DNA of 64,000 nt from Sipunculus nudus. Lineage: Eukaryota; Annelida; Sipuncula; Golfingiida; Sipunculidae. This document shows positions 9,341-20,422 of this stretch, piece by piece. The stretch's first letter is position 1. Every line of letters starts with the position of its first letter. Both the position numbers and the translations under genes were made by a program. Location of the stretch: positions 32,972,901 through 33,036,900 of the forward strand of contig CM049317.1 in NCBI GenBank assembly GCA_026874595.1, given 5' to 3'. The notes under the pieces were generated by a model. That model was not told the DNA's origin and made no database searches. It worked only from the letters and a program-made list of their open reading frames with translations.

Positions 9341-11061
9341 CTATAAAATGTAATAATTCAGCTTATATAACATTTAACCACCTGGATGAAATCACCATGC
9401 TTATTCTAAAAAGGAAAACTAATATACAAGACCTTATTAGTAATTCTACCTACATATACAATAGAATGACATATGCATGATAGACAACGTATAAAAATGT
9501 GTAACATATTGGATCAAATTTACCCAATAATTCAAAAATATCTATTTTTTCTTTTCTTGTTTGCTTGGTAAACCTTAAGGGTCAGAGAATCATCATTGTA
9601 CACACTAGGATCATACATCAATTCTTTATTACCCTGAATTATAGTTTATTTTTCGGTGTGATTTTATCTTGAAATCGAATAAATAAAAAATGGCCGTGTC
9701 TTTGGTGTGTCAGGACAGGGGTAGATATTCATCAAATATATTAACTCAAACATTCTAATATCCTAGGGCTGTTAAATTAATCGATTCATATCGATACGAA
9801 ACGTCGATACGATTACCGATACGCTTTGCATACTGTATTGGTCGTATCAAGGAAAAAATGACCTAGGGGTCATGATGCTCAGCTGATCTTTAACACTTAG
9901 AAATTTTATCAGCTAAGATTGCTGTCATTTTAGTTTTTGTTTTGCTATTGTGTCTGCGGCAGTTATGAAGAATAGGTCAAATGTATTTTCTTTAAATTAC
10001 CATGCTGATCGATACAAATGTATAAATAATGCAAGTTCTTGGAATGTTCGCATATACTATTCATAAATCAATAGGCCAAAATGTAAAGTTTGCAATTCTG
10101 AACCATTGGCAGGCTTATTTTCTTCCGTTTTTTCTTGATATTAAGTTCGATATCCAGATTATGCACAATGTTTTAAATGATTGAATGCATTTGTTTTTAT
10201 TTATAGCATAAAACAAAATCGCAAGATTGATTTTCTAAGTGCTTAAAACACAAAACGCGTGTAACTGGTAGAATGTAGGTCACAGTGACTTACTTTATTG
10301 GTATGCAAGGAGACTTTCTAAGGAACTACTTTTTTGTCAAGTTTCTTGGTCAAACGGTTACGATTTGTGCCCTGATAACAGATGGGCGGCGGACCACAGA
10401 CAAAGGGGGATCGATATAGCTCAGATGACTTATGGTTAGTTAAGCTAAAAACACTGACTGCTAACGAATATGGTTTCAAGTCTTGCTTAAACTATTACAG
10501 CAACTATTTTTAAAGATATAGCCACTTCATATTTGTTATTGTTTCTGTTAAGACACGATATAAATATTTTGCCATTTCTTACTGGGTACGAAATGTAAAC
10601 CAGGACTTCGATGATAGCTGGCGCCTGTGAGCGATACAATGGAAACACCGCCTTATTTTCTGAGAAAATGTGAGGGAACAATCCGCAGGAGTTCGGTCAA
10701 AAGCCAAGTTACCCACCAACAAAATCCAGAGCAAAAGCATCACTCATGACAATAAGGAGAGTATAGCCCCCGCCAAGTATATATATTTCTTTTATTTAAT
10801 ATACATAATATTATATAACATCTCCTACGCTTTTCTACTTTCTATATTAGGGCCCTGGTTTGCTGATGGCATTTGTATGACATTGGTGACCTTCTGGGTT
10901 TAATTTGATTTTTACTCAAAACCTAGGACGTTTTTGACAAAGATTAAGCGTATAATTGTCTTCACCCATCACTACAGCCTGTCCTCATCACTACCCGGCA
11001 CATACAGCTGCAAAATCTATAAACACCTCATACAAACTCATTGCATTTGTCAATAATTTAC
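9341..11061 (-). other. Intron of THSD7-like gene
   Basis: No coding signal. AT-rich. Around 9764-9850 is a patch rich in ATCGAT and CGATACG (GGGCTGTTAAATTAATCGAT start) of the kind found at ends of hAT-type MITEs, not resolved into an element. Confidence 0.6.
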
Positions 11062-11172
11062 CATTTCAACAGGTTTGTGCATATGTTGACAGTAGATATC
11101 ATCCAGCCTCGTGCCATCTGACCTTTGACACCACAACTCTTTTGTCCTTGACCCATGACCACACGCTCCCTC
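11062..11172 (-). CDS. THSD7A: THSD7-like exon 17 (short, CQRSDG half module)
   Basis: 111 bp, 37 codons, phase 0 to phase 0. Encodes EGACGHGSRTKELWCQRSDG, then DDIYCQHMHKPVEM. I found it because the flanking exons lacked the CGxG...R..WC half of one TSP1 module. The acceptor TTTTTACAG and donor ATG|GTAAAT flank an open frame with exactly the missing landmarks. Introns are 1721 bp on its 3' side and 1750 bp on its 5' side. Confidence 0.92.
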
Positions 11173-12922
11173 CTGTAAAAATCCCAAAAGGAGATTAAAT
11201 TAAAGAAAGTTTTGAAGAGAAAAACAATGTATGAGTAATTAAGGACCACCATGATGCTGTAAGCTGAATGGCCTACAGACATATGACGTGTGACGTCTGT
11301 GTGACGTCTGTGCTTCACAGAAGGCAGTATGGTCACATATTATAATATACAAGGTACATATATATATATTTGCAATAATATGTGTATTGTCTCACGGTAT
11401 TTGTTCACTCTGGCTGAAAGTTACCTTTCACAACAAAACCATCTCGGCACACGCACTAACTACCTCAAATTCTTCTATTTTATACATTGGTATGATCCCC
11501 TGTGTCAGTATGAACACAGTCTACATCTGTCTGTTTACCATACCAAGACTTTTTCTAAAGAAGGAAAAGTTGGCGCTCGAGCGCCGTAGTTGAGGAAGCC
11601 AGGGACCCCCGCCCTAGGCGCTCCTTCAGCAATGGTATAGATGATATCTAAGTGAATGTTTAATTATTATCCATTTACTATTAGGCCCAAAGATAAGGAG
11701 AAATTCGAAGTAGATAGAGATGAAAACCAAGACTGTGTGACCACAAATTTGATCATGCACAAGCGTGACAACACCACACCAAGAAGAAGAAACATGGGAT
11801 AAGAAACACAGGCCTAGGCTATGAAAATATGGAGACCCATTGCAGTATAGTTTTCAGTATTAGACGTGTTATGATTCCAAGTGGGCAGATTAAAAACGTC
11901 TAAGACATAGACTAGCATTTAAGCAGAAATATAAAAACGGCTAAGCTATAGGCTAGAGTTTTAGCAGAAATCGTTCCATAAATGTGTTTCAATCTTAGCC
12001 TCCATTTTATAAGTAAAGGACTCTCTATATTTGTTAAAAATATATTTTAAACGGCATGGTTCCATCAGGAATTAACCTCAAAATCGAACACAAACAATAC
12101 TAAGTCCTAAAGTATGATCGGGTTCACGAAGCTGACTTGTTTTTTATGTGTTATTACCAATTGTTCGGTATGAAATATGAAGACTGAAATATAATCTTCC
12201 CCATATAAGGTTAGAAATTTATTAAGAATTGTTATGGCACACTTTATTCTAAAGATCAGCAAAAAGAGATGTAATAACTATGGCCATTCTTGAACGAATG
12301 GTACTTTTGAAAGAATGTTTTTCCGCTCATCTGATATTTTTTTTTCCTATACGTCACCTTGTTTTAAGAATTAGCATGCTGCGTCTGGCTGAATGCAACT
12401 GCCTGTTCTTAGAACGCCTTAGGTTTATCAGTGGTTAGTTTGTCCAGTGCTTTTTATTGGGTACTTTCAGAAGACACTGTTAAAAGATTCACTTTGCAAT
12501 ACAAACCTTCTTCGCTTCCTGTTATAAAACGTCGGAATGCAGCTCATGAACCTAAGGGTTTCAAAGCATGTGTACCAGTGTTGCTTTGAAATCAGACAAA
12601 TTGAATAAAATTCGCATACGATGATGTTGATTTGTTGAGATGATGTTGAGTTACTTTCTGCATCATGCACGTTTTCTGAAATACGAAGACGGGCGTTTTG
12701 CAACGGTTTGAAAACAGCTATTTGTCGAAATTAAGAAGCATCGTAGGAACATCGGGGATAATTGTCGCTAGCTTTATTCATTTCCTTGTGTAACAAATAT
12801 GAACGATACTTGAAAGTGTCTCATTTAAGACAATGGAAGGTGTCATTGTAAAAGTTTGTGTACCTGCGTGTCTTTTCAACACTTAAGTCATCTGTGCATG
12901 CAACAACACAAGTAGGCCTCAC
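11173..12922 (-). other. Intron of THSD7-like gene
   Basis: Nothing recognisable on either strand. Small ORFs at 11329-11593 and 12467-12703 lack family features. Confidence 0.6.
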
Positions 12923-13068
12923 CTGTGTCTGGCAGGGTGACCACTGACTGAAACTCCATCTGTTGCAGGATTTAAAAACGCATGGACGTGCCTGAACCAG
13001 CTCCTTTGGACAAAGGCGACCTCTGTTGGAAGGTTTGTAAACCATGTGCCTTTGGCGACTTTGAGCAC
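12923..13068 (-). CDS. THSD7A: THSD7-like exon 16 (CPKEL...WSQWSPC)
   Basis: 146 bp, acceptor CTACATTTCAG, entry phase 1, exit phase 0. Encodes AQSRQRHMVY, RGRLCPKELVQARPC, SCNRWSFSQWSPCQTQ. It finishes the preceding module and opens a long-type module whose second half is in exon 11062-11172. The donor CAG|GTGAGG is strong. Confidence 0.94.
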
Positions 13069-13440
13069 CTGAAATGTAGAAGAAAAAGGTTTCTTTCAAC
13101 AATAGTATTTAAAATGAAAACAAAATTACGAATTTTACGGGTTCTGTCATTCGGGGAATGCATTTCTTTTTCCTGAATTAAACAAAATTTTACGAAATAC
13201 TTCTTTTATGAGCATTCTTCGCATATACTGTTGCAGACAGTACATTTGCATGCTGTAATGTTCGGCACGTAATTCATTAAACTTGCACGCGATGAGAGTA
13301 TGTTAAGGAAATACATGGACGAGGTAGGGCAAATCCACTTGTTTATTTCCAGCTGATGTCGATAAAAATAAAGTTGCACAGTGTCATAGTTGAACATATA
13401 TGTGTATGGAAAAATATATCAGATAAATTGAAATTCTCAC
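13069..13440 (-). other. Intron of THSD7-like gene
   Basis: 372 bp, no feature seen beyond splice signals. Confidence 0.7.
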
Positions 13441-13558
13441 CTTCTCCACAGGTGACGCTACAGATCCCCCATTCACTCCATTCCGACATGACGCAGTCCT
13501 CTGCGCATGGCACTTGGCATGCTCCGTTCGTGCGCTTGTACGAAGTTCCCGCTATAAA
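13441..13558 (-). CDS. THSD7A: THSD7-like exon 15 (SEWSEWGIC TSP1 half module)
   Basis: 118 bp, acceptor GCATCCAG, entry phase 0, exit phase 1. Encodes GTSYKRTNGACQVPC, AEDCVMSEWSEWGICSVTCGE. CSVTC fits the TSP1 O-fucosylation pattern. The donor AAG|GTGAGA is strong, and the split Gly codon is completed by exon 12923-13068. Confidence 0.95.
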
Positions 13559-14536
13559 CTGGATGCAAAGAAAATGTAATCGATACAACACAAAACCTGT
13601 TATGAAATATGTCATCTGTAAAACTTTACATTTAAAAATTAGGTGGTGAAATTGTGAATATATTGTAATATGCACCCGATAAGCCCCTACGAATTAACTT
13701 TGCCTATGTATAAAACCAGTTGTGTGTTTTTTTTTTTTTTTTGTTCATAATTCAAACATAAATTCTTTAAACACGAATATTCGACAGCTGTGCGTAAGTG
13801 CTGTGAGTACATCGAATTCCCTACAGCTCATTTGTTTCCGTAGCAGTTTTTTTTTTTTTAAGCTGAGCTGATTTTAGTACTTTTTTGTCTTTTGGTGACT
13901 TGCCGAACAATAGGGAAATACGAATGACGGACGAGTCTATCGTCCTTCCGTCTCTCTGCCAACCCCTCCCGCGTGACCGGGAATTCATTAGCAGTGCACA
14001 AGCCGTAACTATAAATTTTGGAAAGTTCGGGCTTTACTTCAAGACTAATCCCAGTAAAGCCCCATGTTAACCTGTAATTAGTTCAGAGCGACCAGCATAA
14101 TTCAAGCTTCTACGCGATATTACGATTTCAAGGACCTAGAAAGTAAGGCTATTCCGAGTGTCCAGTTTATATTTAAACCGCCAAAGTGAAACAATGTACC
14201 TCATATACAAGAGGTTACCTGTCACCTCGTAAATTTGAACAAAATTTTGCCCGACCAGCGCATGAAAAATGTCTTTAAACAACACTAAATGAGTCTTAAA
14301 GGTCTTAAATTTGTTTAGTCCAGATCTGGATGCGGCCGGGAACAATGGTATGTTCATGAGTGTCAGGCTTCTACAGAAACAATTTCAGACAATCAAAATA
14401 CTTCCATGGATTCCGAAATATACAGAAAAATCACAAGTCAATCTTGCTGAGATAGTGCATACACAAACAAACAGGCAGAGCTTTATACTCTTGATAATAT
14501 TATATTTATATGGTTAAACTGTGAAATACTACTTAC
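13559..14536 (-). other. Intron of THSD7-like gene
   Basis: 978 bp. Contains T runs at about 13728-13742 and 13847-13859; otherwise nothing recognisable. Confidence 0.7.
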
Positions 14537-14797
14537 CTTTTTACATAAATCTACGCCCACCTTCCTGCCGTCATTTCTAAGACATGTTGGCACCCTTTGC
14601 CTCTGACCTTGACCGCACGTGGCACGTTCCCCGAGCGTACACGGTCCCCATTCTGACCACTCCCATACGTAATCGAAACAGTTGTTGCCAAGGATACAAG
14701 GTTCTCTCTCCACGGAGTGAGGACACGGCTCTTTGTCGTGTGACGCCTTCCTCAGAATCGACCTCGCACGAGATCGTGTCATATTCTTTGAGCACGG
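14537..14797 (-). CDS. THSD7A: THSD7-like exon 14 (TSP1 modules, EREPC / WEWSEWGPC)
   Basis: 261 bp, acceptor CTCTGCAG, phase 0 to phase 0, 87 codons. Encodes PCSKNMTRSRARSILRK, KEPCPHSVEREPC, NCFDYVWEWSEWGPC, TCGQGQRQRVPTCLRNDG and VDLCKK. The tandem WEWSEW gives overlapping C-mannosylation patterns, and NMT is a sequon. The donor AAG|GTAAGT is strong. Confidence 0.95.
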
Positions 14798-15469
14798 CTG
14801 CAGAGTAAAAATAAAATACCTGGACATAGCTACCTGTCAGTCACATAATTCTGAGTCAATTGGTGGCGATATATCGAAAAACTAGTGCGAGTAATGGGGG
14901 CTATGTCTGAGATGATTCATCATGATTATCGATGACTCTGACAAGAATCAGAAAAACCTGTTACAATAAATTTCTCAGAATATTCTTAATCTGTTCTATC
15001 ACCCGATGACACATTATGAAGTTTAAACAGGACAATACTGTGTTTGCCATCGTGACGTAGAAAATACGGAACCGTTCCTTTTGCATTTATAACTAACTTA
15101 ATAAATTCGCAGGAATAATTTCTGTTTAATATGAGGCTCCTTGGAAAAGGGAACATTTGTGAGTCGTTTGTTTAAACATAATTATAATAACACATTATAT
15201 GATATTTTTGTTGATAGTTTTTTTAAACTGATTTTTATGTTCACAGTAATCCAAGTATTTTTTAATTATCTACCGTTGATTAATTAGCCTTACGTAAATT
15301 GAATAATAATGGTCTCAATCCGATATCTACATTTTCTGCTTCGGATCAGGCCGGACTGATTTGCATGGGCATCCTAGCAGTAATAATATTTGCAACCTTC
15401 ATCGCCTGCAGGTTTCTTGGTAAATGGCTTCCATAGCCTAAAATCAATGCGTGACTGTGAGACACTTAC
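14798..15469 (-). other. Intron of THSD7-like gene
   Basis: 672 bp, AT-rich, no feature seen. Confidence 0.7.
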
Positions 15470-15766
15470 CGGCATACATGTAGACCACTCGCTCCAGGGA
15501 GACAGAACACACTGCCCCGGACACGGTAGGTGACAGTAGTTGGTGTTCTCTGGCAGGGTCAGGGGGTCACAGTTCTCTTCCCCGACTTCCACAGGCTGTA
15601 CCCCCGGTGGATGGTAAACACAGCGGACGGTGCGGGACTGTAACCCCGGGCCGCACGACCTGTAGTGGGGGTAGTCCGGTTTAGATAGCGGACTACAGTC
15701 GCTCCAGCTTGATGTTTGCCAAATATATTGACCGCAGGGAATCGGACACGGCCGTTTCTGATACTC
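15470..15766 (-). CDS. THSD7A: THSD7-like exon 13 (long TSP1 module plus start of next)
   Basis: 297 bp, acceptor ATCTTCCAG, phase 0 to phase 0, 99 codons. Encodes EYQKRPCPIPCGQYIWQ, SSWSDC, SCGPGLQSRTVRCVYH, EENCDPLTLPENTNYCHL, PCPGQCVLSPWSEWSTCMP. A complete long-type module is followed by the front of a WSEWS module. The donor CCG|GTAAGT is strong. The next exon supplies PCSKNMT in phase, completing CMP-PC. Confidence 0.95.
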
Positions 15767-16237
15767 CTGGAAGATATTTTAATATTAATTACATTTATAA
15801 GGCATTGTTATACGAGGAATTAAAAACTGTGCTTGTTTTTACAAAGTTTTAATATCTCTATACAAACTTCTTTTCCGTTTCCTAGATTTCATGCATATGA
15901 AGACCCTAAGCTCAAACGAAATGTTAGTAAGCAGGTTTGACCGTAAATCGAGCGTCAAATAGGATGTTAATTGTTCTCAGAGGCATTTCTCCATGTATAA
16001 AAGCGGATATTTGAGCATCTCTTATAAACTAACAGGACAAATAGAACTCAATTAAACCAGTTACCAAATTAAACCAGTTACCAAAAGGAAAAATTTACCT
16101 TGACTTAAAATTAAGGGAAATATGATATCAAAACAATAAAGAATACTGACGGAAATAAATTTAATAATTAGTTGTCATGCTTAACATTATTACTTTAAAG
16201 TGTTATCAACATTTGTATTTAATTAACGGAAGCGTAC
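15767..16237 (-). other. Intron of THSD7-like gene
   Basis: 471 bp, no feature except a short tandem ATTAAACCAGTTACCAA duplication near 16050-16085. Confidence 0.7.
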
Positions 16238-16416
16238 CATTCCCTGGTGCAGCTGAGGCAATGAACGGCCGCCATCTAGCGGCTTCAAGGTGAAGTAACG
16301 CTCTCTCTGTTGTTTTCCGACGCCACAGATGGTGGCGGTACAGCCGCTCCACTCGCTCCATGGACTCATGGCGCCATCTATCGGACATGGGATGAAACAC
16401 ATCTCTTCTATAAACT
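16238..16416 (-). CDS. THSD7A: THSD7-like exon 12 (SPWSEWSGC TSP1 module, altered cysteine)
   Basis: 179 bp, acceptor TTTCACAG, entry phase 1, exit phase 0. Encodes FIEEMCFIPCPIDGAMSPW, SEWSGCTATICGVGKQQRER and PLDGGRSLPQLHQGM. The conserved PCPxDC has become PCPIDG, and the CxxTC pair is CTATIC with one extra residue. The expected CPxL strand cysteine is also absent (RSLPQL). The donor ATG|GTACGC is phase 0. Confidence 0.92.
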
Positions 16417-17182
16417 CTGTGAAATGTAAACAAAATATCCTTCAAATATTGCTTTTGGCCTAGGTACGTGTCAACTTAAGTCAGTAAATTAATATTCTCA
16501 TTATAAAAATATAAATGTTTATTTAGATATAACGCTTTGTTGATGGATGAGCAGTCTTTAGCTGACTGGGTTTTCCATACAGGGTATTGTGTCAGTGAAA
16601 CGTCAGAACATGTTTATATGTACAATTATCTTAGTGACACTGCGGTATAATCAGTTCTTGTTCGGTGGTTCTCGAGTTAGGATGTTCTTTTGGCTTGTAG
16701 AAGAATATGTTTGCAAATTAAGCGAGGCCTGACTATTTTAATCTTGGTGTCATCTTGTTGCTCCATTCAACGGATATTGACTTATCATCATGAATATAAA
16801 CTTCCTCAGTACCTTTTGACTATACACGCAAAGTCTTCCAATTATGTACTAATAATATACGTTCTGACGTTTTGCTGGCTCACCCTAGGTTAGTACAAAC
16901 AAATGTTTGTTATATCAGAGCAGCCTCTTTTGAGAAAACTGTATTTATACATAAAAACTGGCATTTCTGTCAGAAATATAACTGTTTCAGGCATTTTTAT
17001 GAGGAAAGATCAAGAGAAGATCTAGATAGATAATGGTTTGTGACAGCTGAAATCTATAGATAAGAACAGTGATAAAAAACTGTGTTTAAGTGAACAGAAG
17101 ATTGTGATTCTAGCTGAATATAATTTTGATTCTCTTTGGTGGGTATCGAGTATTTTAAGTCATAGTTTTATAATAGATATAC
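16417..17182 (-). other. Intron of THSD7-like gene
   Basis: 766 bp. A small plus-strand ORF at 16690-16893 has no recognisable domain. Confidence 0.7.
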
Positions 17183-17464
17183 CTTTCTCTGAACATACAG
17201 ACGCGGCCATTTTGTTTCCGGTATCGTCTACACACGCCACTGCTTGGTATCTGTTTCCTACGCCGCAGTACTTGGTCGCGTAAGGAGAACGCTGCGAATC
17301 CCTGGCTAGCCACGCCGCAGATCCATCATGGCGGCTGTCACCCAACAGGCAGTGCGACCAGTTCCCAATCGGAAGTGGCCGGTACTTAAGGCAAGGACAC
17401 CGCTGGGTTTCTTCTAACGGGTAGGTTTTCGGGTCCTGGCAACGGGCTAGTTGTCTACTTGAAC
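17183..17464 (-). CDS. THSD7A: THSD7-like exon 11 (IGNWSHC module)
   Basis: 282 bp, acceptor TTAAAATAG, phase 1 to phase 1. Encodes ARCQDPKTYPLEETQRC, PCLKYRPLPIGNWSHC, KYCGVGNRYQAVACVDD and VCSEK. The PxGNWSxC stretch with RYQAxAC is highly characteristic of the middle of THSD7A, as is the preceding ETQxCPC. The donor AAAG|GTATAT is acceptable and phase-matched. Confidence 0.94.
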
Positions 17465-18093
17465 CTATTTTAAAGAAAAAAAATTGATATTTAACCCTGC
17501 ACCCATCGGCGTCAAAATGTGAACACTCATTTCACATGCTTTTTTTTTCAAGCAAATAATGTTAATTAAATGTCTTAACCTTAATCTACCTTGCTTTCAC
17601 ACAGAAATATGGTATGACATTTTACAAAATGTATAGTCACGTTTTATTTTGACCCATTTTCATTCCAACGTACCAGTTTAATCCGTGTATATTATACTAT
17701 TTTCATTTTTTATTCTCCAACCGGTTGGATATAAAAATCCTTCTTTGTTGCACTATTAAATCTCCTCTATTATTTTCCTCTTTGAAAATGGTGCATTAAA
17801 AAAACCGATACGGCTTCTTTGTAGCGAGGGATTTAACATGTTAAAAATCATATATAAGGTTAATAGGCAGATAAAAATGGACGGATATATAAAATAAATA
17901 GGTTTCGTAAAATGTTAGACCATACGTTAAGACCACTGAAAATGAACTAAGCCATATAAAAAGTAATATAAAGCGGGCAAGTATGCGCAGTAAGAACAGA
18001 ATAATAAAATAAAAATGTTGTAATGAAGTTACCTAATGAATACGGATTACACATAGCTTCATTAAGGTAATTACAATGTGATATTAGTCAGAC
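17465..18093 (-). other. Intron of THSD7-like gene
   Basis: 629 bp, AT-rich, no feature seen. Confidence 0.7.
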
Positions 18094-18288
18094 CTTCTAA
18101 AGTTCTAAACCTCTTCCTGACTCCGCACGGCCCGCTACAGGAACCATACGCGCTCCACTCCGACAGGTGGCACGACTTTTGATGACAGGTCACGTGACAC
18201 GGAATGGCGTTATCAATCACAGGTAGCGAGGCTGTGAGGCATAACTGGTCACCCACCGTCTGGGTATCGTTCTTAACACAAGATATAC
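18094..18288 (-). CDS. THSD7A: THSD7-like exon 10 (SEWSAYGSC TSP1 module)
   Basis: 195 bp, acceptor GTGAATAG after a T-rich tract, phase 1 to phase 1. Encodes ISCVKNDTQTVGDQLC, PCHVTCHQKSC and SEWSAYGSCSGPCGVRKR. The usual second tryptophan (WSxW) is a tyrosine. The donor GAAG|GTCTGA is weak; I chose it because it alone gives the phase needed by the next exon and leaves the frame open. Confidence 0.88.
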
Positions 18289-18589
18289 CTATTCACAAAA
18301 ATATAAACAAATACAAATATTACCATTTGTACTTTAGAATGATCAGCAGCGTAAGTTATCTAGACAATTAAGGCATATGTTTGCTCAGCTCGGACACAAA
18401 GGTCGAGGCTTTTTTTTAAGCCAAGTTCAGAAGCAAAACTTTAAAAAGTCTATTGTGATAATTAAAATATTCGGATCAGATAAAGATCATTGGTTAAGAA
18501 ACATAAAAAAATATGAGATTTAGATAATGGGCTTGTTTGAGACAGGTACTTTGTAAACGGGCCGACTTTACACCGTATATATTCGTGAT

Positions 18590-19833
18590 GTGTAGTTAGA
18601 CAGGCCTGAGTGTTGATACAAATTTAGCTGTATTACTGCTATGAGCACTTCTTCGGATTAAGGGAGAACCGTTGGATGCCAGAGAGCTATACAGCCAGCG
18701 CCAAATATCAAACGACCTCCGGTCGAATTTGTGGATCGCCAGAAAATCGCCGAATTCCAAGCACGCAAGGAAAGCCGAGCGTATTTTATTCTTAAAATCT
18801 AATCTGTCAGATATCAGACTGGGATCGGGCAGTGCCCATTGAACAGTTGATAAAAAATCGCCCGATGGCCGACAGTAAAAAAAAGGTATTCGGACGAAGG
18901 CCGCCCGGCATAATGGCAGGCGCCGTCCGAGTTGCGGTCGATGGTCAGTTGGTCTGTCGATGCCCGCCAGACACCCGGGCAATGCCCAGGCGGACTCCGC
19001 CCGACGTCCTGCCTAACGTCGTCCGACGCCTGCGCCTCGAGTATATACTAGTATATTGCATGTAGAAAGTTTGTCAAATAATATTTCTTAAGTCTGACAG
19101 AGTGAAGAGCACTGCACAGCTACTAAGTAATAGTTGCTAGCTAAAATGCCGTCAAAAAAGACCAAGGGAGCTAAGAAACCCATTTCTAAGAAAAAGGTGG
19201 AACAAGAGCCTGAGTCCGCTTCATCGGAGCATAAACTGGAAGCTGAGTTGACAGGAGTAGCCGCCCGACGGCGGCCCGACACTAGCACGGAGCGAGCTCG
19301 CAGCACGTTCGACTTTGTACAAGTCGGGCGGGATACCGGAAGGTGTCTCTCGAGTATTGTAGGGAGCCTATAGGTCGGCCGCGCAGCTCTATCCACCTTT
19401 GTCCGAATTTTAAAGCAAAAATTCGTTTTAAATCGTCGGATTGCTGCCTGAATATCGATCGCATGTTTGCCGCTGCCCGAGTGATCAACGGGCGACCTGT
19501 ATACGAGCTCAGCGACCTCAAGAATCCCCATTGGAAAAACGATGAATTAAGAACAGGTATTGGTGCCCTGCGACCGTGGGCCGACCCTTAAAAACCGCGA
19601 CGGAGCCCGCAGTGATCGAGCAAACATTGGCCGTTTTCCTTCCGAAATTGCCCCTTACAGCTCGCAGAGAAGTCGGACGGACTCCGTTTTGGATATGTGA
19701 TGGCCCCTTACACAAGACGCGGCACAAGTTCGAGTTTTGCCCGTTGTGTTTTCTGGAATACGCAATGCAGCCGAAGCGCAGCTACGTACGTAAGACAATG
19801 TATGATGCGTTAGGCAAAAACAATAAAAAATAA
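18590..19833 (+). pseudogene. GC-richer block with three overlapping ORFs, possible decayed mobile element
   Basis: Inside a THSD7-like intron. A GC-rich stretch (18830-19040) precedes TATATACTAGTATATT at about 19040-19056. Three plus-strand ORFs then follow in three different frames, each overlapping the last by 15-31 bases: 19134-19373 (begins MPSKKTKGAKKPISKKKVEQ, very basic), 19343-19591, and 19576-19833 (contains FWICDGPLHKTRHKFEFCPLC, a Cys/His cluster that could bind zinc). Together about 230 codons. This looks like one ancestral ORF broken by two frameshifts. I recognise no family. The final stop TAA coincides with the target duplication of the adjacent MITE. Confidence 0.4.
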
Positions 19834-20168
19834 AAGGTATGGTTCTCAGGCACTTTTTTCAGAAATCACTGCGAGTGGGTTTAATCTTTGACTTTTTTCG
19901 TATTTTTTTATTAAAATGTTATATGATCAGGGAAAAGCATGAAAATAATAGGGTTTTCTTGCTAAACAGTTAAAAGCACTACATAACAAAGGAAATCATA
20001 TCAAAATTGTATTATTTTCTCTACTTGAAATATGATAATCAAAATAAAAAAAATGCTTAATAGGGGGGTGGGGGTGGCGGGGGGAGGGGGGGGGGGGGTG
20101 GGGGGGGTGGGGGGGGGGGTGGGGGGGGGGTTAAAATTTACGCGGGCGGTGCCTTAGAACCATACCTT
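19834..20168. mobile_element. MITE with 20-bp TIRs and TAA target duplication (Harbinger-like)
   Basis: The left end AAGGTATGGTTCTCAGGCAC and the reverse complement of the right end (AAGGTATGGTTCTAAGGCAC) match at 19 of 20 positions. TAA flanks both sides (19831-19833 and 20169-20171), the 3-bp TWA target duplication typical of PIF/Harbinger elements. 335 bp long. The interior contains a G-rich run of about 70 bp (20065-20131). A diverged second copy lies at 25455-25720. Confidence 0.85.
20063..20131 (+). repeat. Long G-run tract (G-quadruplex prone)
   Basis: About 70 bp almost purely G with interspersed single T, C or A, inside the MITE 19834-20168. The homologous position in the second copy (near 25674-25680) is just GTGGGGGTT. 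Confidence 0.9.
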
Positions 20169-20215
20169 TAATATCTTTGGCCTTATAAGTGTGAAAAGGA
20201 AGTAAATGACCTTAC

Positions 20216-20422
20216 GTCGTGCTCTGTAACCCTGGCCACACTCTTTCTTCATGTGTGGCATTATGCACGTTGTCCACGTGGCTACGTCCCATTTGTAGAC
20301 GGGGCACGGCGGTAACTCACCACACGGTCTTGTTTCGGTTTCTGGTCGGCAGGGGTCGCCGTCGTATGTGGTACCGTAAAGATCAATGCAAATGCGAGTT
20401 TGGATCGGTGCTGGTAAAGAGC
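20216..20422 (-). CDS. THSD7A: THSD7-like exon 9 (long-type TSP1 module)
   Basis: 207 bp, acceptor CGCAG preceded by a long T tract, phase 1 to phase 1. Encodes APIQTRICIDLYG, DPCRPETETRPC, PVYKWDVATWTTC and ECGQGYRAR. The donor CGAC|GTAAGG joins to the next exon as an Arg codon, giving YRARR-ISCV. Confidence 0.92.

Noticed and set aside
12821-12922. Read-through of exon 12923-13068 past its GTGAGG donor (VRPTCVVACTDD)
   Set aside because: It looks superficially like a TSP1 strand, but exon 11062-11172 supplies the proper half module in phase; the downstream GTACAC donor is out of phase with 9241-9340.
14577-14808. Open frames in both strands across exon 14537-14797
   Set aside because: Shadows of the TSP1-coding frame, which alone carries EREPC, WSEWGPC and TCGQG.
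16206-16445. 79-codon minus ORF over exon 16238-16416
   Set aside because: Shadow frame; the real frame one base over encodes SPWSEWSGC and splices in phase.
18596-19531. Minus-strand ORFs of 128 and 147 codons
   Set aside because: No recognisable domain or splice compatibility with the THSD7-like gene; they lie opposite the plus-strand ORF island and share its GC-rich composition.
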